Assembly: GCA_028694565.1 (NCBI GenBank) | Contig: JAQVKR010000084.1 | Coordinates: forward strand, 1 to 8,773 | Length of the DNA: 8,773 nt | Direction: 5' to 3' | Origin: Gammaproteobacteria bacterium | GTDB taxonomy: Bacteria > Pseudomonadota > Gammaproteobacteria > DSM-26407 | Shown here: positions 6,191 to 8,773 of the stretch, piece after piece | How the letters are laid out: every line of letters begins with the position of its first letter | Numbering within the stretch: position 1 is the first letter of the stretch | Position numbers and translations under genes: made by a program | Notes under the pieces: model-generated | What the model saw: the letters and a program-made list of their open reading frames with translations, nothing else | Told to the model about the DNA's origin: nothing | The model's database searches: none

Positions 6191-7600
6191 ATGGATATCC
6201 AGTTCCTCGGCGCCGCGGACGAAGTCACCGGCTCCTGCCATCTGCTGCGCGTGAACGGCCGCCGCATCCTGCTCGACTGCGGCCTGATCCAGGGCACCCG
6301 CCAGGCGGAAGCCCGCAATGCCCAGCCGTTTCCCTTCAAGGCCGGAGAGATCGACGCGGTGATACTCAGCCACGCCCACATCGATCACTCCGGCCGCCTG
6401 CCGCTCCTCTACAAGTCCGGATTCCGCGGACCGGTCTACACCCACGGAGCGACCCGCGATCTCTGCTCCATCATGCTGCGCGACTCGGCCTACCTCATGG
6501 AGAAGGATGCCGAGTGGGACAACCGCAAGCGCCAGCGCAAGGGGCTGGAGATGGTCCAGCCGCTCTACACCCGGCGCGACGCCGAGCGGATCGTGGCGCT
6601 GTTCTCGCCGCTGGAGTACGACCGCGAGATCGAGGTGGTGCCGGGCGTGCGCCTGCGCCTGCGCGATGCCGGACACATCCTGGGCTCGGCCATCGTGGAG
6701 CTGTGGCTGGAGGAACAGGACGTGCGGCGCAAGGTGGTCTTCAGCGGCGATCTGGGCCATCGGGGCGCGCCCATACTCCGCGATCCCGTCCTGGTGACCG
6801 ATGCCGATCTGGTGCTGATGGAAAGCACCTACGGCAATCGCCGGCACCGCAGCTGGGAGGCGACCTGGCAGGAACTCGGGGAGATCCTGGAGAAGACCCG
6901 GCGCGACGAGGGCAACATCCTCATACCGGCGTTCGCCGTGGGCCGGACCCAGGAACTGCTCTACCTGTTCGGCCTCAACTACGAACACTGGGGGCTCGAC
7001 CGCTGGGACGTCTTCCTCGACAGCCCCCTGGCCATCGAGGCCACCGAGATACACGCCCGCCACACCGAGCTCTACGATCGGGAGGCGGCGCGCGAGAATC
7101 ACATCAACGGCAGCCTGTTCGCCCTCCCCAACCTGCATATCAGCCGGACCGCGGCCCAATCCATGCGCCTCAACCGGATAAGCGCCGGCGCCATCATCAT
7201 CGCCGGCAGCGGGATGTGCAACGGCGGTCGCATCAAGCACCACCTGAAGCACAACCTGTGGCGCCGCAACTGCCACGTGATCATGATCGGATTCCAGGCG
7301 ACCGGCACCCTGGGCCGGCAACTCGTCGACGGCGCGACCCACGTCCGCTTGTGGGGGGAGACGATCCGGGTCGGCGCCGAGGTGCATACGGTGGGCGGCC
7401 TCTCCGCCCACGCGGATCAGCAGGGACTGCTGGACTGGTACCGCGGATTCCGCGGCCAACCGCCCGTCGCCCTGGTGCACGGCGAGCCCGAGGCGCGGGA
7501 ACAGCTGGAGGCGCGGCTGGAAGCCGAGTGCGCCGCTGCGCGGGTGATCCGGCCCGAGCCGGGCGAGCGGCTGGATCTGACCCACTTGCCGGCCCGCTGA
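6191..7600 (+). CDS. MBL-fold beta-CASP protein, probable RNA exonuclease (YSH1/CPSF73-like)
   Basis: A 469-residue cytoplasmic metallohydrolase of the beta-CASP branch (COG1236 type), related to CPSF73/Ysh1 and to characterised bacterial RNases such as Thermus TTHA0252. Zinc-ligand motifs are complete: HAHIDH at residues 61-66, His162 in DAGHILGSA, Asp187 in FSGDLGH and the C-terminal His407 in GGLSAHAD. Beta-CASP marks follow: ESTYGNR (from Glu211), AFAVGRTQE (from Ala247), SGMCNGGRIKHHL (Met342, His350, His351) and GFQATGTLGR. It therefore looks catalytically intact, and RNA is the expected substrate, though DNA or another phosphodiester cannot be excluded. The gene begins 16 bp after the ATPase stop with its own ribosome site, so the two are probably co-transcribed. 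No signal peptide and no KH domain are seen. Confidence 0.92.
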   Translation: MDIQFLGAADEVTGSCHLLRVNGRRILLDCGLIQGTRQAEARNAQPFPFKAGEIDAVILSHAHIDHSGRLPLLYKSGFRGPVYTHGATRDLCSIMLRDSAYLMEKDAEWDNRKRQRKGLEMVQPLYTRRDAERIVALFSPLEYDREIEVVPGVRLRLRDAGHILGSAIVELWLEEQDVRRKVVFSGDLGHRGAPILRDPVLVTDADLVLMESTYGNRRHRSWEATWQELGEILEKTRRDEGNILIPAFAVGRTQELLYLFGLNYEHWGLDRWDVFLDSPLAIEATEIHARHTELYDREAARENHINGSLFALPNLHISRTAAQSMRLNRISAGAIIIAGSGMCNGGRIKHHLKHNLWRRNCHVIMIGFQATGTLGRQLVDGATHVRLWGETIRVGAEVHTVGGLSAHADQQGLLDWYRGFRGQPPVALVHGEPEAREQLEARLEAECAAARVIRPEPGERLDLTHLPAR

Positions 7601-7603
7601 GAG

Positions 7604-7631
7604 CGCCGCTTGGCGAATAGTCAAAGACTAT
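7604..7631. repeat. Adjacent dyads after the MBL-fold gene
   Basis: ATAGTC (7617-7622) and GACTAT (7626-7631) form a perfect 6-bp dyad around AAA, extendable by CG/CG with one bulged A. Directly before it CGCC/GGCG (7604-7615) makes a tight 4-bp hairpin. No T-run follows, so an operator or RNA-processing structure is as likely as a terminator. Confidence 0.4.
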
Positions 7632-7651
7632 CGAAAACAATCTGACGATTC

Positions 7652-7690
7652 GGACTTTTGCGGAAATGCCCCTGCGAAAAGTCCCATTTT
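7652..7690 (+). terminator. Inverted repeat, possible terminator of the ATPase-nuclease operon
   Basis: GGACTTTT (7652-7659) is the exact reverse complement of AAAAGTCC (7677-7684), a perfect 8-bp stem with a 17-nt loop, followed by CATTTT. The arm composition is A/T-rich and the T-run is short, so this would be a weak intrinsic terminator. It could equally be a regulator site in front of slt. Confidence 0.33.
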
Positions 7691-7714
7691 CAGCGCTCAT
7701 GGAAATGCTTTAGT
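7687..7714 (+). promoter_or_regulatory. Candidate slt promoter
   Basis: TTTTCA (7687-7692) and TTTAGT (7709-7714), each four of six matches to consensus, are separated by 16 bp. A second possible -10, TATACC at 7772-7777, would give a short leader of about 25 nt but has no clear -35. Either could drive slt; the surrounding region is clearly less GC-rich than the genes. Confidence 0.28.
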
Positions 7715-7808
7715 GTGCTCAGGTGTGGGAAGCCGGCCCGGCAGTCCGCCGAAGACGGAAACCGGAGCGGCTATACCGAAGTACGGGACCATTTCCTGGA
7801 TGGGATGT

Positions 7809-8773
7809 ATGTTTCGATACGCAGCAGCCCTGCTGATTGCAGTGTGGTGTTCCCCGGGGGCGGCCTTCACCGCGCCCGATTATTCCTCCGCCCGGCAGGC
7901 TTTTCTCGAGGCCCGCGCCGCGCTGGACGCCGGTGACCGGCCGCGGTTCGAGAGCCGGCTGCAGGCCCTGCGCGACTACCCGCTCTACCCCTACCTGCTC
8001 TACTGGGATCTCCGCGCGCGCCTGGAGACGGTGAAACCGGCCGAGATCACGGAGTTCCTCGACCGCCATGGCGAGCTGCCGCCGGCCCGGTGGCTGCTGG
8101 AGGCCTGGCTGGACAAGCTGGCGGATCGGGGCGACTGGAGCGCCTACCTGGCCTTCCACCGGCCCGGTCTCGGCACCAGCCAATCCTGCCAGCGTCTCCA
8201 GGCGCTGCTGCGGACCGGACGGACGGAAACGGCTTTCGCGGAGGTGGAGGCGCTGTGGCTGTCGGGCCGCTCCCAGCCGAAGGCGTGCGACCCGGTGTTC
8301 GATGCCTGGCGCGATGCCGGCCAGCTGTCGCCGGAGCGCGTCTGGGGACGCATCGAGCTGGCCATGGAAGAGGGCCAGACCGGCCTCGCCCGCTACCTGA
8401 AGCGCTATCTGCCCGCCGGAGAGGCGGAGTGGGTGGAGCGCTGGATCGAAATCCACGGGCACCCGCAGAGTGTGCGGGAGAAAATCCCCGCGCTTCGCGC
8501 CCATCCACGGGCCGCGCAGATGGTGGTGCATGCCCTGCGCCGCCTGGCGTGGCGCGATCAGGACCTGACCGCGCGGCTGTGGGAGCAGTACCGGGCGGAC
8601 GGCGGGTTCACCGACGAGCAGGCCGGGCGCGTTGCGGCGCGGCTGGCGCTGGCCATGGCCACGCGCAAACATCCCGATGCCGCAGTCTGGCTGGAGCGGG
8701 CCGCCGCCGGCGATCCCGAACTCGCCGGCTGGTGGGTGCTGGATGCGGTGCGCGCGGGCGACTGGGCGCAGAT
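7809..8773 (+). CDS. slt: Soluble lytic murein transglycosylase Slt, N-terminal part (runs off right edge)
   Basis: Slt70-type enzymes cleave the MurNAc-GlcNAc bond of peptidoglycan in the periplasm, leaving 1,6-anhydro ends. The visible 321 residues are a signal peptide (MFRYAAALLIAVWCSPGAAF, cleavage near residue 19-20) and the all-helical superhelix domain, with RFESRLQALRDYPLYPYLLYWDL at residues 46-68, a strongly Slt-like stretch. Cys127 and Cys160 probably form the disulfide known in Slt70. The catalytic lysozyme-like domain lies beyond the window; E. coli Slt is about 645 residues, so roughly half is missing here. I chose ATG 7809, preceded by a GGATGGG-like ribosome site; an in-frame ATG at 7800 would add three residues. 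It is separate from the upstream operon by about 200 bp containing dyads and promoter-like boxes. Confidence 0.9.
   Translation, partial: MFRYAAALLIAVWCSPGAAFTAPDYSSARQAFLEARAALDAGDRPRFESRLQALRDYPLYPYLLYWDLRARLETVKPAEITEFLDRHGELPPARWLLEAWLDKLADRGDWSAYLAFHRPGLGTSQSCQRLQALLRTGRTETAFAEVEALWLSGRSQPKACDPVFDAWRDAGQLSPERVWGRIELAMEEGQTGLARYLKRYLPAGEAEWVERWIEIHGHPQSVREKIPALRAHPRAAQMVVHALRRLAWRDQDLTARLWEQYRADGGFTDEQAGRVAARLALAMATRKHPDAAVWLERAAAGDPELAGWWVLDAVRAGDWAQ

Noticed and set aside
5915..7624. 569-residue minus-strand open frame opposite the MBL-fold gene
   Set aside because: It is antisense to a gene with all catalytic motifs intact and has no recognisable domain.
7719..8672. 317-residue minus-strand open frame opposite slt
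   Set aside because: The plus strand encodes a signal peptide and Slt superhelix sequence; the minus frame is a shadow.

Overview
The window is 8.8 kb of GC-rich chromosomal DNA with strongly biased third codon positions. The genes are ordinary for a bacterial chromosome and resemble those of a free-living gammaproteobacterium, possibly of the purple-sulfur or sulfur-oxidising lineages. This rests on ZapE and Slt, both typical of Proteobacteria, and on base composition; a finer placement is inference. I see no transposase, integrase, tRNA, rRNA or CRISPR array.

Layout, left to right. The left edge probably carries the first 18 codons of a minus-strand gene (1-54). A 488-bp GC-rich stretch without a convincing gene follows and holds a perfect 24-bp palindrome. 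Next comes zapE (562-1659, +), a cell-division AAA+ ATPase, convergent with an unrecognised zinc-ribbon protein (1689-2270, -). That gene is divergent from a TerB-like protein (2435-2899, +), which is convergent with a small ABM-domain protein (2977-3261, -).

The centre is a two-gene unit: a P2-type cation-pumping ATPase (3457-6174, +) followed after 16 bp by a metallo-beta-lactamase/beta-CASP ribonuclease-like protein (6191-7600, +). A candidate sigma70-type promoter precedes it, with a run of eight G inside the spacer. An intergenic region of about 200 bp, less GC-rich than its surroundings, with two dyad symmetries separates this pair from slt (7809 to the right edge, +), a periplasmic lytic transglycosylase cut off before its catalytic domain.

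Apart from the ATPase-nuclease pair, the genes look like independent single transcription units. Nothing here convincingly shows a new multi-gene system. The points most worth a second look are the co-transcribed ion pump and RNA nuclease, the loss of a key acidic residue in membrane helix M6 of the pump, the G8 tract in its promoter, and the unrecognised zinc-ribbon protein.
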